64,000 bases of DNA, from positions 1 through 64,000 of the forward strand of contig NZ_JALVUC010000008.1 in NCBI RefSeq assembly GCF_027023865.1. Reading direction: 5' to 3'. Positions 53,266 to 63,984 of this stretch are shown piece by piece. The stretch's first letter is position 1; each line of letters begins with the position of its first letter. The notes beneath the pieces were generated by a model, which ran no database searches, was not told the DNA's origin, and saw only the letters and a program-made list of their open reading frames with translations. The DNA comes from Thermococcus sp. GTDB taxonomy: Archaea > Methanobacteriota_B > Thermococci > Thermococcales > Thermococcaceae. Both the position numbers and the translations under genes were made by a program.

Positions 53266-54108
53266 ATGTACATACGACCCTTCGACCCTTGGAAGTCGAA
53301 GCTCTGCACCTGCCCCTTCAAGTACACTCTGAACGTCTACACGGGTTGCGACCACGCGTGCGTCTACTGCTATATAACGAGCTACATTCCGAACGCCTTC
53401 CGCGTGAGGACTAAGGAAGGCTTTCTCCCCAAGCTTGAGAGGGAGTTGAGAAGGTTTGACAAACGCTATATCATAGCCCTCTCCTATTCCTCCGATCCGT
53501 ACCCAACGATCGAGAGGGAGCTTGGGATAACGAGGAAAGTGCTGGAGCTATTCAGGAGGTACGGCGTCAGGTGCATGCTCCTCACGAAGTCAGATATCTT
53601 CAAGAGGGACCTAGATGTCCTGAGCGAGCTAAAGTGCGCCGTCGGTATAACGGTAACAACCGTCAATGAAAGGAAGGCAAAGCTTCTCGAACCAAATGCA
53701 CCGTCACCGGGGGCAAGAATCCGGGCGCTGAGGAAGGCGAAGGAAAAAGAAATTCCAGTTTATGCTCGCATAGACCCAATAATCCCGCTTTACACCTGGG
53801 AGGATTTTGATAAAACGCTCAAAGCGCTGAGCTTCGTGAGCCACATAACGGTCTCCACGCTAAAGCTTAAGCCAGATTCAAAGAAGAGGATGTCCGCCAA
53901 GTTTCCCGAGCTAATGGAGAGGCTGTGGCCGCTCTACGAGAAGGGAGAGAGAATAAGCGGCTACTACTACCTCCCGCGGGAGCTCAGGTTCAAGATCCTT
54001 AGGGAGGCAGAGGAGAAGGTACTAAGGAATGGAATCACATTCGGCTCGTGTCGTGAGGGTTATCGCTCGTTTCCAATGTGTGACGGTTCTCACCTGGTTC
54101 CTTCGTAG
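53266..54108 (+). CDS. Radical SAM protein, spore-photoproduct-lyase-like
   Basis: This 280-residue protein has the radical SAM cluster motif Cys28-x3-Cys32-x2-Cys35 (TGCDHACVYCYITSY). LSYSSDPYPTIERELGITRK and VYARIDPIIPLYTW place it in the SPL/Rv2578c-like group of archaeal and bacterial radical SAM proteins of unknown substrate. The family usually occurs without specific neighbours. The frame opens at 53182, but ATG 53266 starts the conserved MYIRPFDPW region. A TATA-like GATTTAAATG lies at 53228-53237. The 3' end overlaps the convergent amidotransferase-like gene by 74 bases. Confidence 0.8.
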   Translation: MYIRPFDPWKSKLCTCPFKYTLNVYTGCDHACVYCYITSYIPNAFRVRTKEGFLPKLERELRRFDKRYIIALSYSSDPYPTIERELGITRKVLELFRRYGVRCMLLTKSDIFKRDLDVLSELKCAVGITVTTVNERKAKLLEPNAPSPGARIRALRKAKEKEIPVYARIDPIIPLYTWEDFDKTLKALSFVSHITVSTLKLKPDSKKRMSAKFPELMERLWPLYEKGERISGYYYLPRELRFKILREAEEKVLRNGITFGSCREGYRSFPMCDGSHLVPS

Positions 54109-54910
54109 GGAGTTGCTCTGAACTTTCCCTTTTCTCAAGAGCCTCGCGAACCTGGGCCTCCACCTCGATGCGCAGAAACTCCTCCTTTTCCATGTGGTAC
54201 TCTGCCGCGGCCTTCACAAGGACCTCATAGAGCCGCCACATCTCGGGGAGGTACTCTGGCTGCCACTGAACACCGATTACGAAGCCTTCCGCCCATTCAA
54301 TGGCTTCTATAAAGCCATCAACAGAGTACGCGCTGGGTCGCAATCTGTCTCCAACCTTCTTAATCGCCTGGTGGTGGAAGCTGTTAACGCGGATGTGAAC
54401 TTCGTTCGTGCCGTTTATATCGAGGCCCTCCTTGAGAACCTCGTAGAGCTTTGAATCCATCTTAATCCTTACCCCGTGAACCCTCTGGGCCGGCCCAATG
54501 AGCTCAAGCTCCCAGTCGTGCTTTATCGCCTTGGGGATCTCATTGATGTCCTGGTAGAGGGTTCCACCGAGGGCGACGTTTATCACATGCATCCCCCTCG
54601 CCACGCCGAGAAGTGGGATGCCCCTCTCAACGGCACCCCTCGCAAGGGCCATCTCGAACTCGTCACGTCTTACATCCACAGACTTGATGGCGCTTGAAGG
54701 ATCCTCTCCGTAAAAGGAAGGGTGAATGTCGGGACCTTCTATAAGGAGAAGCCCGTCAACGTGCTCAATGACGTCCTCGGGGGAGTCATCAACTGTAAAA
54801 ACTGCCGGTATGCCTCCAGCAGACGCAACGCGCTCTACATGGGTCCTGTCGAGGAATATCCTATTATTAAGATAATCAACCTGACCGATTATACCGATTA
54901 GGGGTCTCAT
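54035..54910 (-). CDS. Class I glutamine amidotransferase-fold protein (PuuD/C26-like) lacking catalytic residues
   Basis: The 291-residue protein aligns well with gamma-glutamyl-GABA-hydrolase-type (PuuD) proteins: GIIGQVDYL at the start, LLIEGPDIHPSFYGED, GGTLYQDI and VNSFHHQ. But the nucleophile elbow reads GVARGMH, with Ala104 where Cys is needed, and the catalytic His-Pro-Glu region reads GVQWQPE, with Gln217 for His. Only Glu219 remains. It is therefore probably not a hydrolase; binding or regulation is possible. A hydrophilic tail of about 40 residues follows the fold. The ATG at 54910 has GGTGGTG upstream. Confidence 0.75.
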   Translation of the reverse strand: MRPLIGIIGQVDYLNNRIFLDRTHVERVASAGGIPAVFTVDDSPEDVIEHVDGLLLIEGPDIHPSFYGEDPSSAIKSVDVRRDEFEMALARGAVERGIPLLGVARGMHVINVALGGTLYQDINEIPKAIKHDWELELIGPAQRVHGVRIKMDSKLYEVLKEGLDINGTNEVHIRVNSFHHQAIKKVGDRLRPSAYSVDGFIEAIEWAEGFVIGVQWQPEYLPEMWRLYEVLVKAAAEYHMEKEEFLRIEVEAQVREALEKRESSEQLPTKEPGENRHTLETSDNPHDTSRM

Positions 54911-54969
54911 CAACACACCACCAAAAGTGCTTGGAGAAGAAACGTAAAAAGATTTTGGAGAGCAAAAAC

Positions 54970-56226
54970 TCAGTCCCCGAGAGACTTCATTTCAGCCTCA
55001 ATGACTTCAGCGAGCCTCTTAACACCCTCACGTATCTTCTCCTCTGGGACGTAAGTGAAGTTAAGCCTCATGGTGTTCTTGACGTCGCGGTGGGCGAAGA
55101 ACGCCTCTCCAGGAACGTAGGCAACGCCCTTGGCAACGGCTTTCTCGAGCATCATCTTAGTATCTATGCCCTCAGGAAGGGTGACCCAGATGAACATTCC
55201 GCCGTCCGGTTTGGTCCACCCCACACCCTCAGGCATAAAATCCTCAAGGGCCTTTAACATGGCATCACGTCTCGGCTTGTAAAACTCGACTATCTCCGGT
55301 ATGTGCTCGTCTAAGTAGCCGTCCTCAACGTATTTCCAGGCTATAAGCTGGGCAAGGGTGTTGGCGCAGAGGTCTATGCTCTGCTTTGCTATCTCCATCT
55401 TCCTTATGAACTGGGGCTGGGCCGCTATCCAGCCGAGGCGGAAGCCGGGGGCGAGTATCTTCGAGAAGGTTCCGAGGTAGATGACCCTACCAGTGTCATC
55501 AAAGTGTTTAACGGGCGGAACCGGTTCACCGGAATAGCGGAGCTCCGTGTAGGGGCTGTCCTCGATGATAAGGAAGTCGTACTCGTCGGCGAGTTCAACG
55601 AGGCGTTTTCTCCTGTCAACGCTCATGGTTACTCCCATCGGATTCTGGAAGGTCGAGACAGTGTAAACGAACTTCACCTTCTTCCCCTGAGCCTTGAGTT
55701 TCTTCAGTTTCTCCTCTAGGAGGTCGATGCGCATTCCTTTGTGGTCCATTGGGATGCTGAGGAACTCGGGGTCGTAGTACTTGAAAGCCTGAAGGGCAGC
55801 AAGGTAAGTCGGCCCCTCAACGACGACGATGTCCCCCCTGTTGATGAAGACCCTGCCGGCGAGGTCAAGAGCCTGCTGGCTTCCGGCAACCATCATTATC
55901 TCGACCTTGCTGGTGGGAATGCCATAGCGCTTCTCCATCCACCTAGCAAGGGCGAGGCGGAGCGGCGTAAAGCCCTTCGTTGTTCCGTACTGAAGGGCCT
56001 TGTCGGCGTGTTCCTCGAGGACTTCCTTTGTTATCTCCTTGATCTGCTCTACCGGGAAGGTCTCCGACGCGGGAAGGCCGCCGGCAAGTGATATGACGTT
56101 CGAGCTTTCAACGAGCTTAAGCAGTTCCCTAATTTCCGAGGCTTTCATTCCAAGGGCCTTTTTGGAAAAGTACCTCTCAAACTCCAGTGAGCCTGAGCCA
56201 AGCTTGCGCATGAGCCTTTCCTCCAT
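54970..56226 (-). CDS. PLP-dependent aminotransferase (class I/II, aromatic/2-aminoadipate type)
   Basis: This 418-residue protein has the PLP-lysine motif GTFSKILAPGFRLGW, SLAGGLPASETFP and FQNPMGVTMS, and is close to the MocR/KAT-AadAT-type aminotransferases that Thermococcales use for aromatic and branched amino acids. It moves an amino group to 2-oxoglutarate as the first step of amino acid fermentation. The start is taken at ATG 56226 (MEERLMRKLGSG), preceded by GGGGGGAACC; an upstream ATG at 56241 lacks a site. It is transcribed divergently from the R15P isomerase gene. Confidence 0.87.
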   Translation of the reverse strand: MEERLMRKLGSGSLEFERYFSKKALGMKASEIRELLKLVESSNVISLAGGLPASETFPVEQIKEITKEVLEEHADKALQYGTTKGFTPLRLALARWMEKRYGIPTSKVEIMMVAGSQQALDLAGRVFINRGDIVVVEGPTYLAALQAFKYYDPEFLSIPMDHKGMRIDLLEEKLKKLKAQGKKVKFVYTVSTFQNPMGVTMSVDRRKRLVELADEYDFLIIEDSPYTELRYSGEPVPPVKHFDDTGRVIYLGTFSKILAPGFRLGWIAAQPQFIRKMEIAKQSIDLCANTLAQLIAWKYVEDGYLDEHIPEIVEFYKPRRDAMLKALEDFMPEGVGWTKPDGGMFIWVTLPEGIDTKMMLEKAVAKGVAYVPGEAFFAHRDVKNTMRLNFTYVPEEKIREGVKRLAEVIEAEMKSLGD

Positions 56227-57432
<1,206 letters not shown>

Positions 57433-57518
57433 ACTTTTCCCTTTTTCAGTTTCCGGGATAGGCTTTAAAACTCCGAACCCTTTTATACTCCTGATGCAAA
57501 AATTTGGAGGGTGATAGT

Positions 57519-58832
57519 ATGAAAGCTTACATCGCTGAGAACGTCCGGGGCGTTTACGCCTTCGGCGAGGACGGCACTCTCATCGCTAATCGGGAATTCC
57601 AGGACGAGCCAGCTAGGGCCCTCGACAGACTCCTGAAGGGCGCGCCTGTTGAAGAGCTGGTGGGGCTTCTAGGGGAGCTGAACGGTGGAGAATACACCGA
57701 GTTCGTCGTTGAGGACACGGAACTCGCAAGGAAGCTCAAGGAGATGGGGTACAGCGCGACGGCGGAGTTCCCCAACGTAGCGGGTGAAGAGCTGCGCTCA
57801 AGCCCAGAGGAGTTCCTTGGGGAGAACTGGTTCGAGGAGTACTTCAATGCGGGCGTTGCACTCACCAGAGCACGCATACAGGAGCAGAGCGGCGCGCGCG
57901 ACAAGATGATAATCCAGGCGATTGAAGCACTCGATGATATAGACAAGGTCACGAATCTCCTCGTCTCCCGCCTGAGGGAGTGGTACGGCCTCCACTTCCC
58001 TGAACTGGATGAGATTCTCCCCAAGCACGAGCAGTACGTGGCCTTCGTAAGCATGGTTGGCGCGAAGGAGAATCCCAATGAGGACAAGCTCAAGAAGCTC
58101 GGCTTCCCAGATAGCAAAGCTGAAAAGATACTCAAAGCGGCCGAGAAGTCTATGGGTGCCCCACTCGGCAGGTTCGACGAGGGGGTAATCAAAAAGCTCG
58201 CTGGCGAGATAAACGACCTCTACCGGCTTAGGGGCGAGATAGAGAACTACCTTGAGACAGCGATGGATGAGGTTGCACCGAACCTTAAGGCCCTCGTTGG
58301 CGCTAAGCTCGGAGCGAGACTCCTCAGCCTTGCCGGCGGGCTGAAAGAGCTGGCTATGATGCCAGCGTCGACAATTCAGGTTCTCGGAGCAGAAAAGGCC
58401 CTCTTCAGACATCTGAGGAGCGGTGCCAAGCCGCCGAAGCACGGCGTCATCTTCCAGTACCCCGCAATCAACCGCTCTCCATGGTGGCAGAGGGGCAAGA
58501 TCGCAAGGGCTTTGGCTGGAAAGCTGGCCATAGCGGCGCGCGTTGACTACTTCTCCGGTGAATACATCGGCGAGGAGCTTAAGCAGGAGCTTGAGATGAG
58601 GATAGAGGAGATCAAGGGAAAATACCCGAACCCGCCGAAGAGGAAGGCCAAACCCGAGAAGAAAAAGAAGGAGAAGTTCAAGGGCAAGAAGGGCAAGGGT
58701 GGAAAGTACGAGAAAGGCAGAAAGTTCGAGAAGAAGGAGAAGTTCAAGGGTAAAAAGAGCGAGAAAGGTGGGAAAGACAAGAGAAACAAAGGTGAGAAGA
58801 AAAAGAAGAAGCCTAAAGGCGGCAAGAGGTGA
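57519..58832 (+). CDS. C/D box RNP core protein Nop5 (Nop56/58 homolog)
   Basis: This 437-residue protein has an N-terminal fibrillarin-binding domain, a central coiled coil and the NOP domain with [20 protein letters not shown] and [20 protein letters not shown], the RNA/L7Ae-contacting signature. The final 60 residues are a lysine/glutamate/glycine-rich tail. With fibrillarin and L7Ae it forms the 2'-O-methylation machine guided by C/D sRNAs. The ATG at 57519 follows GGAGGGTGA. The next gene is fibrillarin, 5 bases later: the standard archaeal pair. Confidence 0.93.
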   Translation: MKAYIAENVRGVYAFGEDGTLIANREFQDEPARALDRLLKGAPVEELVGLLGELNGGEYTEFVVEDTELARKLKEMGYSATAEFPNVAGEELRSSPEEFLGENWFEEYFNAGVALTRARIQEQSGARDKMIIQAIEALDDIDKVTNLLVSRLREWYGLHFPELDEILPKHEQYVAFVSMVGAKENPNEDKLKKLGFPDSKAEKILKAAEKSMGAPLGRFDEGVIKKLAGEINDLYRLRGEIENYLETAMDEVAPNLKALVGAKLGARLLSLAGGLKELAMMPASTIQVLGAEKALFRHLRSGAKPPKHGVIFQYPAINRSPWWQRGKIARALAGKLAIAARVDYFSGEYIGEELKQELEMRIEEIKGKYPNPPKRKAKPEKKKKEKFKGKKGKGGKYEKGRKFEKKEKFKGKKSEKGGKDKRNKGEKKKKKPKGGKR

Positions 58833-58837
58833 TTGAG

Positions 58838-59518
58838 ATGAGGGTTAAGAAGGGCAGGTTCCCGGGCGTTTACGTATTCATCGATGAGGAGGGGGGCGAG
58901 AAGATAGCCACCAAGAACCTCGTCCCCGGCCAGAGGGTCTACGGCGAGAGACTGGTCAAGGCGGAGGGCGAAGAGTACAGAATATGGAATCCAAGTCGGT
59001 CAAAGTTGGGTGCAGCAATTCTTAACGGACTAAAGCACTTCCCGATAAAGCCTGGTTCGACCGTGCTCTACCTCGGCGTCGCGAGCGGAACAACGGCTTC
59101 CCACGTCAGCGACATAGTGGGCGGGGACGGCAGGGTCTTCGGCGTCGAGTTCTCGCCACGCGTTCTGAGGGAGCTCGTTCCCCTCGTTGATGAGAGGAGG
59201 AACCTTGTGCCAATACTGGGCGACGCGACCAAACCGGAAGGCTACCGCGCGCTCGTTCCCAAGGTCGACGTCATCTTCGAGGACGTGGCCCAGCCAACGC
59301 AGGCGAAGATCCTGATAGACAACGCCAAGGCCTTCCTCAAGAGCGGTGGTTACGGCATGCTCTCCGTCAAGAGCAGAAGTATTGACGTCACCAAGGAGCC
59401 GGAGCGGGTCTTCACAGAGGTCGAGAAGGAGCTTTCAACGTACTTCGAGGTCGTCGAGAGACTTTCGTTGGAGCCGTACGAGAAGGACCACGCGCTCTTC
59501 GTGGTCAGGAAACCTTGA
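58838..59518 (+). CDS. flpA: Fibrillarin (C/D box RNA 2'-O-methyltransferase)
   Basis: This 226-residue SAM-dependent methyltransferase has the N-terminal small domain, then [20 protein letters not shown] (SAM-binding motif I) and [17 protein letters not shown] (acidic loop). [13 protein letters not shown] follows motif I. It is the catalytic subunit of the C/D RNP. The frame opens at GTG 58829; ATG 58838 with GAGGTGATT upstream fits the family start. It is translationally coupled to Nop5. Confidence 0.94.
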   Translation: MRVKKGRFPGVYVFIDEEGGEKIATKNLVPGQRVYGERLVKAEGEEYRIWNPSRSKLGAAILNGLKHFPIKPGSTVLYLGVASGTTASHVSDIVGGDGRVFGVEFSPRVLRELVPLVDERRNLVPILGDATKPEGYRALVPKVDVIFEDVAQPTQAKILIDNAKAFLKSGGYGMLSVKSRSIDVTKEPERVFTEVEKELSTYFEVVERLSLEPYEKDHALFVVRKP

Positions 59519-59538
59519 ATAACAAAGGAAGAAGAGAT

Positions 59539-60933
59539 TCAGCGCTTCCTCAGGGGGACCACAGCTAATAGAACCAGGAGAACAATGAATCCCGGCCCGC
59601 ATATCCCCTTTCCTTTCTCCGGAGGCATGTATGTGCAGAGAAGGGATGCGTTGCCAGCGGTTTTCCCTGTGGTGACGGCGATTGTCCTCACGGTGGACTT
59701 GGGCTGGCCGGTGCTCAGCTCCACCTGGGAAACATTAACCTCCGGAGAGGTTTTCTCAACCTTGACGCTGGTGAGATACTTGCAGTTGGGGAGACTGCCG
59801 TTGGCAGGGAGCCTCGCCATGAGCGGGGTGTTGTTCTTCGTAACGCCCGAGAGCAGAAGACTGCCGTCGGGGGCAATCGTCAGGGTTCTAAGGGCCATCC
59901 CAGGGCCGTAAGTTCTAACGTCCGTGAGGGTGCCGTTGGAGACGTGGAGGAGAATGCCGTAGTATGTTGTCTCGTTGGACAGTACCCTCACCAAAGCCCC
60001 CGAGAGCCATGAACCCTTGGGTCCCATTACCATATTCCCTCCAAGCATGAAGAAGCCCCTTCTGTAATAGGACCTGCTCCAGAGAACGTTCCCTTTTCCG
60101 TCGAGCTTCATTATGAGGGCGCCGATGGTGCCGTTGCCCAGATAGATATACCCTGACGCGTAGAGGCTCCCATTGGAGTAAGAAAGGCTACGGATTACTA
60201 ATCCCATGCCATTCCGGTACTCCCTTGCCCACCTCAGGTTTCCATTGCCGTCAACCGACAGGATCAGGCCGTAGGTAATGCTACCGTGGATTGAGGTTCC
60301 GGCTATCAAAACATTTCCATTGGGTTCAACCAGAATGCTCGACGGTTCATCATTCCACCTCGTGCCGTAGGTCCTTTCCCAGAGGACGTTCCCGTGCCCG
60401 TCAGTCTTGAGAAGCCACACACTACCCTTAGCGTCTCCGAAGCTCGTCGTCATTCCAGCGGCTAGGATTTCCCCATTCTTCAGGACTGTAACTACCGAGA
60501 GGAAATCCGTGCCGTTTCCACCGTAGCGCTTCGCCCAGAGAACCTTTCCGCCCTTATCTATCTCCATGAGAAAGCCGTCAGGCAGTAATGAGCCTCCCGA
60601 GAAATACGTGCCCGCCGCGACTATCTTTCCGTCGGGTGTCTCGGCCAGTGCGTTTATGATAACTCCTTTTCCGTACTCAACCGCCCATTCCACACTCCCA
60701 TTGGGAGCGACCTCCCTCAAAACGCTGTACTCCACCATCATGTCTTCCTTGACGTAGGAAACGAAGACAGAACTTCCGCCCGGAAGGGACAGAATGGGCG
60801 ATGGCGAAATCAAAAGAGTTCCCCCGTAGGTTCCAATCCAGTAAGAGGCGCTTCCCGCGGCACTTACACCGGGAATTAATACAAGACCCGTGAGAACAGA
60901 AAAGACGACTAGTAAAGCGTAAACTTTTCGCAT
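59539..60933 (-). CDS. Secreted beta-propeller-like protein with CGP-CTERM anchor
   Basis: This 464-residue protein has a signal peptide (MRKVYALLVVFSVLTGLVLI) and about ten repeats of the pattern DGKGNVLWSRSY or NGEILAAGM, each some 40-50 residues, typical of a beta-propeller-like repeat domain. It ends in GICGPGFIVLLVLLAVVPLRKR split as ICGPG plus a hydrophobic stretch plus RKR, the CGP-CTERM signal limited to Thermococcales surface proteins. The cysteine of CGP is the likely processing and lipid-anchoring point. Function unknown. The ATG at 60933 follows GGTGGTGGT. It converges on fibrillarin. Confidence 0.78.
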   Translation of the reverse strand: MRKVYALLVVFSVLTGLVLIPGVSAAGSASYWIGTYGGTLLISPSPILSLPGGSSVFVSYVKEDMMVEYSVLREVAPNGSVEWAVEYGKGVIINALAETPDGKIVAAGTYFSGGSLLPDGFLMEIDKGGKVLWAKRYGGNGTDFLSVVTVLKNGEILAAGMTTSFGDAKGSVWLLKTDGHGNVLWERTYGTRWNDEPSSILVEPNGNVLIAGTSIHGSITYGLILSVDGNGNLRWAREYRNGMGLVIRSLSYSNGSLYASGYIYLGNGTIGALIMKLDGKGNVLWSRSYYRRGFFMLGGNMVMGPKGSWLSGALVRVLSNETTYYGILLHVSNGTLTDVRTYGPGMALRTLTIAPDGSLLLSGVTKNNTPLMARLPANGSLPNCKYLTSVKVEKTSPEVNVSQVELSTGQPKSTVRTIAVTTGKTAGNASLLCTYMPPEKGKGICGPGFIVLLVLLAVVPLRKR

Positions 60934-60965
60934 AGCTACCACCACCAATATTTTACTATTTTAAT

Positions 60966-61050
60966 AAAGAATTTATACGCCTTTCGGTACACTACGGATG
61001 ATAGGCAATCGTCGAAATTATCTTGCACTTTTACCGAAAGACTTTTATAA
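60966..61050. promoter_or_regulatory. Divergent promoter of the CGP-CTERM and HMG-CoA synthase genes
   Basis: On the plus strand TACCGAAAG (61032-61040) is a BRE and CTTTTATAAC (61042-61051) the TATA element for HMG-CoA synthase. On the minus strand the same TACCGAAAG (60981-60989) precedes GCGTATAAATTC for the CGP-CTERM gene. The two identical BREs form a 9-bp inverted repeat 42 bases apart. Confidence 0.6.
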
Positions 61051-61103
61051 CTCCCCCTTCAACCCTAGGCGAAGTTACTCTCAGCTTTTACGGGTGGTGC
61101 ACC

Positions 61104-62156
61104 ATGGGAAAACTCCTGAAGTCAAAGAGGGATGTTGGTATTATCGGCTACGGCGCCTACGTGCCGATGTATAGAATCAAAGCGGAGGAGATAGGAAGGG
61201 TCTGGGGGATAAGCAGCTTCCCGATAGAGGAGAAGTCCGTCCCAGGCCTCGATGAGGATACCATAACCATAGGAATCGAGGCGGCGAGAAACGCACTTAG
61301 ACGGGCCAAAATTGACCCCCAGCTTATCCGCGCGATATGGCTCGGCACGGAGAGCAAGCCCTACGCGGTCAAGCCAAGCGGAACGGTAATAGCAGCCGCA
61401 GTAGGAGCGACTCCGGACCTCAATGCGGCCGACTTCGAGTTCGCCTGCAAGGCTGGAACCGAGGCGATCCAAGCTGCTATGGGCTTCGTTGGCTCCGAAA
61501 TGGCAGACTACGCGATGGCCATCGGTGCCGACACATCCCAGGGGAGGCCGGGCGACCACTTGGAGTTCACGGCTTCAGCTGGAGGAGCGGCCTACATCCT
61601 CTCTCCGAAGAGCTCTGAAACCCTCGCCTACTTCGAGGCGAGCTACTCCTACGTTACGGACACGCCTGACTTCTGGAGGCGCCAGCATGAGCACTACCCG
61701 AGGCACGGAAACCGCTTCACTGGCGAACCGGCCTACTTCCATCAGATAATAAACGCCGCCAAGACCCTCATGGAGGAGATGGGCTACACGCCGGACGACT
61801 TCGACTACGCGGTCTTCCACCAGCCCAACGTTAAGTTCCCGCTCACAGCCGCCAAAATCCTTGGTATCCCGAAGGAGAAGGTCCTTCCGGGACTTCTCAG
61901 CGGGATAATCGGCAACACCTACAGCGGCGCGACCCTCGTGGGAGTTTCAGCCGTTCTTGACATAGCAAAGCCGGACGACAGGATTCTCTGGGTGAGCTTT
62001 GGAAGCGGTGCCGGAAGCGACGCCTTCAGCCTCGTCGTCCAGGATGCCATCGAGGAGAAGCGCGATCTTGCGCCAAAGACGATGGACTACGTGAACCGGA
62101 AGAAATACATCGACTACGCCCTCTACGCGAAGGCGAGGAAGAAGTACATAGTATGA
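61104..62156 (+). CDS. Hydroxymethylglutaryl-CoA synthase
   Basis: This 350-residue thiolase-fold enzyme has catalytic Cys115 ([12 protein letters not shown]), Glu83 (LGTESKP) and the histidine of [10 protein letters not shown]. It condenses acetyl-CoA with acetoacetyl-CoA to HMG-CoA at the entry to mevalonate and archaeal lipids. The frame is open to 61023, but ATG 61104 follows GGGTGGTG and begins the conserved [10 protein letters not shown]. It is the first gene of a tight operon with thiolase and a DUF35 protein; in archaea the three proteins form a complex that passes acetoacetyl-CoA directly between sites. Confidence 0.95.
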   Translation: MGKLLKSKRDVGIIGYGAYVPMYRIKAEEIGRVWGISSFPIEEKSVPGLDEDTITIGIEAARNALRRAKIDPQLIRAIWLGTESKPYAVKPSGTVIAAAVGATPDLNAADFEFACKAGTEAIQAAMGFVGSEMADYAMAIGADTSQGRPGDHLEFTASAGGAAYILSPKSSETLAYFEASYSYVTDTPDFWRRQHEHYPRHGNRFTGEPAYFHQIINAAKTLMEEMGYTPDDFDYAVFHQPNVKFPLTAAKILGIPKEKVLPGLLSGIIGNTYSGATLVGVSAVLDIAKPDDRILWVSFGSGAGSDAFSLVVQDAIEEKRDLAPKTMDYVNRKKYIDYALYAKARKKYIV

Positions 62157-62166
62157 GGTGGTTGAG

Positions 62167-63327
62167 ATGAAGAAGGCGGTCATAATCGGTGCCGGGATGG
62201 TTCCGGTTGGTGAGCACTGGAGGCTCTCACTCAGGGACATGGCAGTTGAAGCTTTACTAAACGCGATGGACGACGCTGGAATTGACAAAGTAGATTCCCT
62301 ATACGTCGGAAACATGGCCTCTGGCTCCTTTATCGAGCAGGAAAACCTTGGCGCACTCATAGCGGACTGGGCCGGCCTTGGAAACATACCTGCAGTCAAG
62401 GTTGAGGCCGCCTGTGCCAGTGGTGGTGCCGCGGTCCAGGAAGGGGCCAAAGCCATTCTCAGCGGCCTTGAAGATGTTGTAGCTGTCGTTGGCGTTGAGA
62501 AGATGACGGATGCATGGCCGAGCGACGCTACGCGCTATCTGGCCTACGCGGCAGATGCCGACTGGGAGCTTTTCCATGGGGCCAGCTTCGTCGCTTTAAA
62601 CGCGCTCATCATGCGCCTTTACATGAAAAAATACGACTACACCGAGGAGGATTTGGCCCTATTTGCCGTTAACGCCCATGCCAACGGTGCCAAAAACCCC
62701 TACGCGATGTTCAAGAGGCCGATAAAAGTTGAGACGGTTCTAAAGAGTCCCTACATTGCCGATCCTCTCAAGCTCTTCGACGCTTCCCCTGTCTGTGATG
62801 GTTCAGCGGCAGTGATAATCACCACACCTGAGAAGGCGAAAGAACTTGGCGTTCCAAAGGAGAAGTGGGTTGAGATAGCGGGAATGGGAAGGGCCATAGA
62901 CACCATAAACCTCGCCAACAGAGAGAACCCCCTAAGACTGAGGGCTGCAGAAGTCGCCGCGAAGAGGGCCTACAGGATGGCGGGGATTACGGCGAAGGAT
63001 ATCAACTTCTTCGAGGTCCACGATGCCTTTACCGTCATGGCGGCACTCAGCCTCGAAGCTCTGGGCGTTGCTGAGAGGGGTAAGGGTGCGATGCTTGCCA
63101 AGGAAGGCCAGATAGCCATCGACGCCGACTACCCGATACAGACAATGGGCGGGCTGAAGTCCAGAGGTCATCCGGTTGGGGCGACCGGCGTTTACCAAAC
63201 GGTTGAAGCCGTGCTCCAGCTCCGCGGCATGGCACCCAACCAAGTACCAGACGCCGAGATTGGACTGACCCAGAACATAGGTGGTACCGGCTCAAACATA
63301 ACGGTTAACGTGTTTAGGAGGGTTTGA
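62167..63327 (+). CDS. Acetyl-CoA C-acetyltransferase (thiolase)
   Basis: This 386-residue thiolase has nucleophile Cys83 (VEAACASGGAAV), the later FFEVHDAFTVM and the C-terminal GGLKSRGHPVGATG histidine. The archaeal branch lacks the usual second catalytic cysteine pattern of bacterial thiolases and works together with HMG-CoA synthase. ATG 62167 follows GAGGTGGTTGAG; a GTG at 62158 is less likely. The gap from the synthase is 10 bases and DUF35 starts 1 base after its stop. It makes acetoacetyl-CoA. Confidence 0.93.
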   Translation: MKKAVIIGAGMVPVGEHWRLSLRDMAVEALLNAMDDAGIDKVDSLYVGNMASGSFIEQENLGALIADWAGLGNIPAVKVEAACASGGAAVQEGAKAILSGLEDVVAVVGVEKMTDAWPSDATRYLAYAADADWELFHGASFVALNALIMRLYMKKYDYTEEDLALFAVNAHANGAKNPYAMFKRPIKVETVLKSPYIADPLKLFDASPVCDGSAAVIITTPEKAKELGVPKEKWVEIAGMGRAIDTINLANRENPLRLRAAEVAAKRAYRMAGITAKDINFFEVHDAFTVMAALSLEALGVAERGKGAMLAKEGQIAIDADYPIQTMGGLKSRGHPVGATGVYQTVEAVLQLRGMAPNQVPDAEIGLTQNIGGTGSNITVNVFRRV

Positions 63328-63328
63328 A

Positions 63329-63745
63329 ATGGGGAAGCCGATGCAGGTTGCAAGGCACTGGAGGCACTTTGAAGAGAAGTACGCCCTCATAGGAGGAAAA
63401 TGCGAGAACGGTCACGTCTTCTTCCCTTACAGGGAGGTTTGCCCTGTCTGCGGCAGCAGGAACGTGGAGAAGTACAAGTTCAGCGGAAGGGGGAAGGTTC
63501 TAAGCTGGACGATAGTGCGGAACCCGCCGAGCGGGCTGGAGTATTACAAACCCTATCCGCTCGCCCTCATCCAGCTTGAAGAGGGACCCGTTGTCCTGGC
63601 CCAGCTGACCGACGTCGAACCGGACGAGATCGACTTCGACATGGAGGTCGAGATGGTTACCAGAAAGGTCAGAGAGTTTGACGAAGATGGGATAATCCTC
63701 TACACCTACAAGTTCAGACCGGTTCTGAAGCCACAAAAAGACTAA
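63329..63745 (+). CDS. DUF35/OB-fold zinc-ribbon protein of the thiolase/HMGS complex
   Basis: This 138-residue protein has a rubredoxin-like zinc ribbon (Cys25, Cys38, Cys41 and a nearby His29 in KCENGHVFFPYREVCPVCG) and an OB-fold C-terminus (GKVLSWTIVRNPPSG and later). In archaea this DUF35 protein bridges thiolase and HMG-CoA synthase and helps to pass the acetoacetyl-CoA intermediate. The start lies 1 base after the thiolase stop with GGAGGGTTTGAA upstream. Confidence 0.9.
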   Translation: MGKPMQVARHWRHFEEKYALIGGKCENGHVFFPYREVCPVCGSRNVEKYKFSGRGKVLSWTIVRNPPSGLEYYKPYPLALIQLEEGPVVLAQLTDVEPDEIDFDMEVEMVTRKVREFDEDGIILYTYKFRPVLKPQKD

Positions 63746-63750
63746 AGGCC

Positions 63751-63984
63751 TCAGGTCTTCTCTATTTTCATCCTCTCTCCGTTCTCAAACTCAAGCTCGA
63801 GCCTTCCACGCTCCATCCTGACCTTCACGCCATCAACAACCGCTTTGATGCTCCCGTTTTCCGCCTCAACCCCAAGCATTTCGGCAATTTCTTCGACGCT
63901 CTTTAAAGAGCCGGTCATCGTGGTCTCAAGTGTCTCGCCCTCGTTCTCTATCCTCACCTTAAGGCTACCGCCATCCTTACGCAT
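63751..63984 (-). CDS. Small protein of unknown function
   Basis: I do not recognise this 77-residue protein. It is charged and beta-strand rich (SLKVRIENEGETLETTMTGS, GRLELEFENGERMKIEK). The pattern SVEEIAEMLGVEAENGSIKA suggests a helix followed by a strand, as in small substrate- or RNA-binding domains. The ATG lies 16 bases from the window edge with GAAGAGAG as a poor ribosome site, so the true gene may start at an internal codon or beyond. It converges on the DUF35 gene, 5 bases away. Confidence 0.5.
   Translation of the reverse strand: MRKDGGSLKVRIENEGETLETTMTGSLKSVEEIAEMLGVEAENGSIKAVVDGVKVRMERGRLELEFENGERMKIEKT

Noticed and set aside
60981-61040. 9-bp inverted repeat CTTTCGGTA / TACCGAAAG as a regulator site
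   Set aside because: Each arm sits exactly at the BRE position of one of two divergent TATA boxes, and the same bases occur at the histone promoter, so shared BREs explain it.
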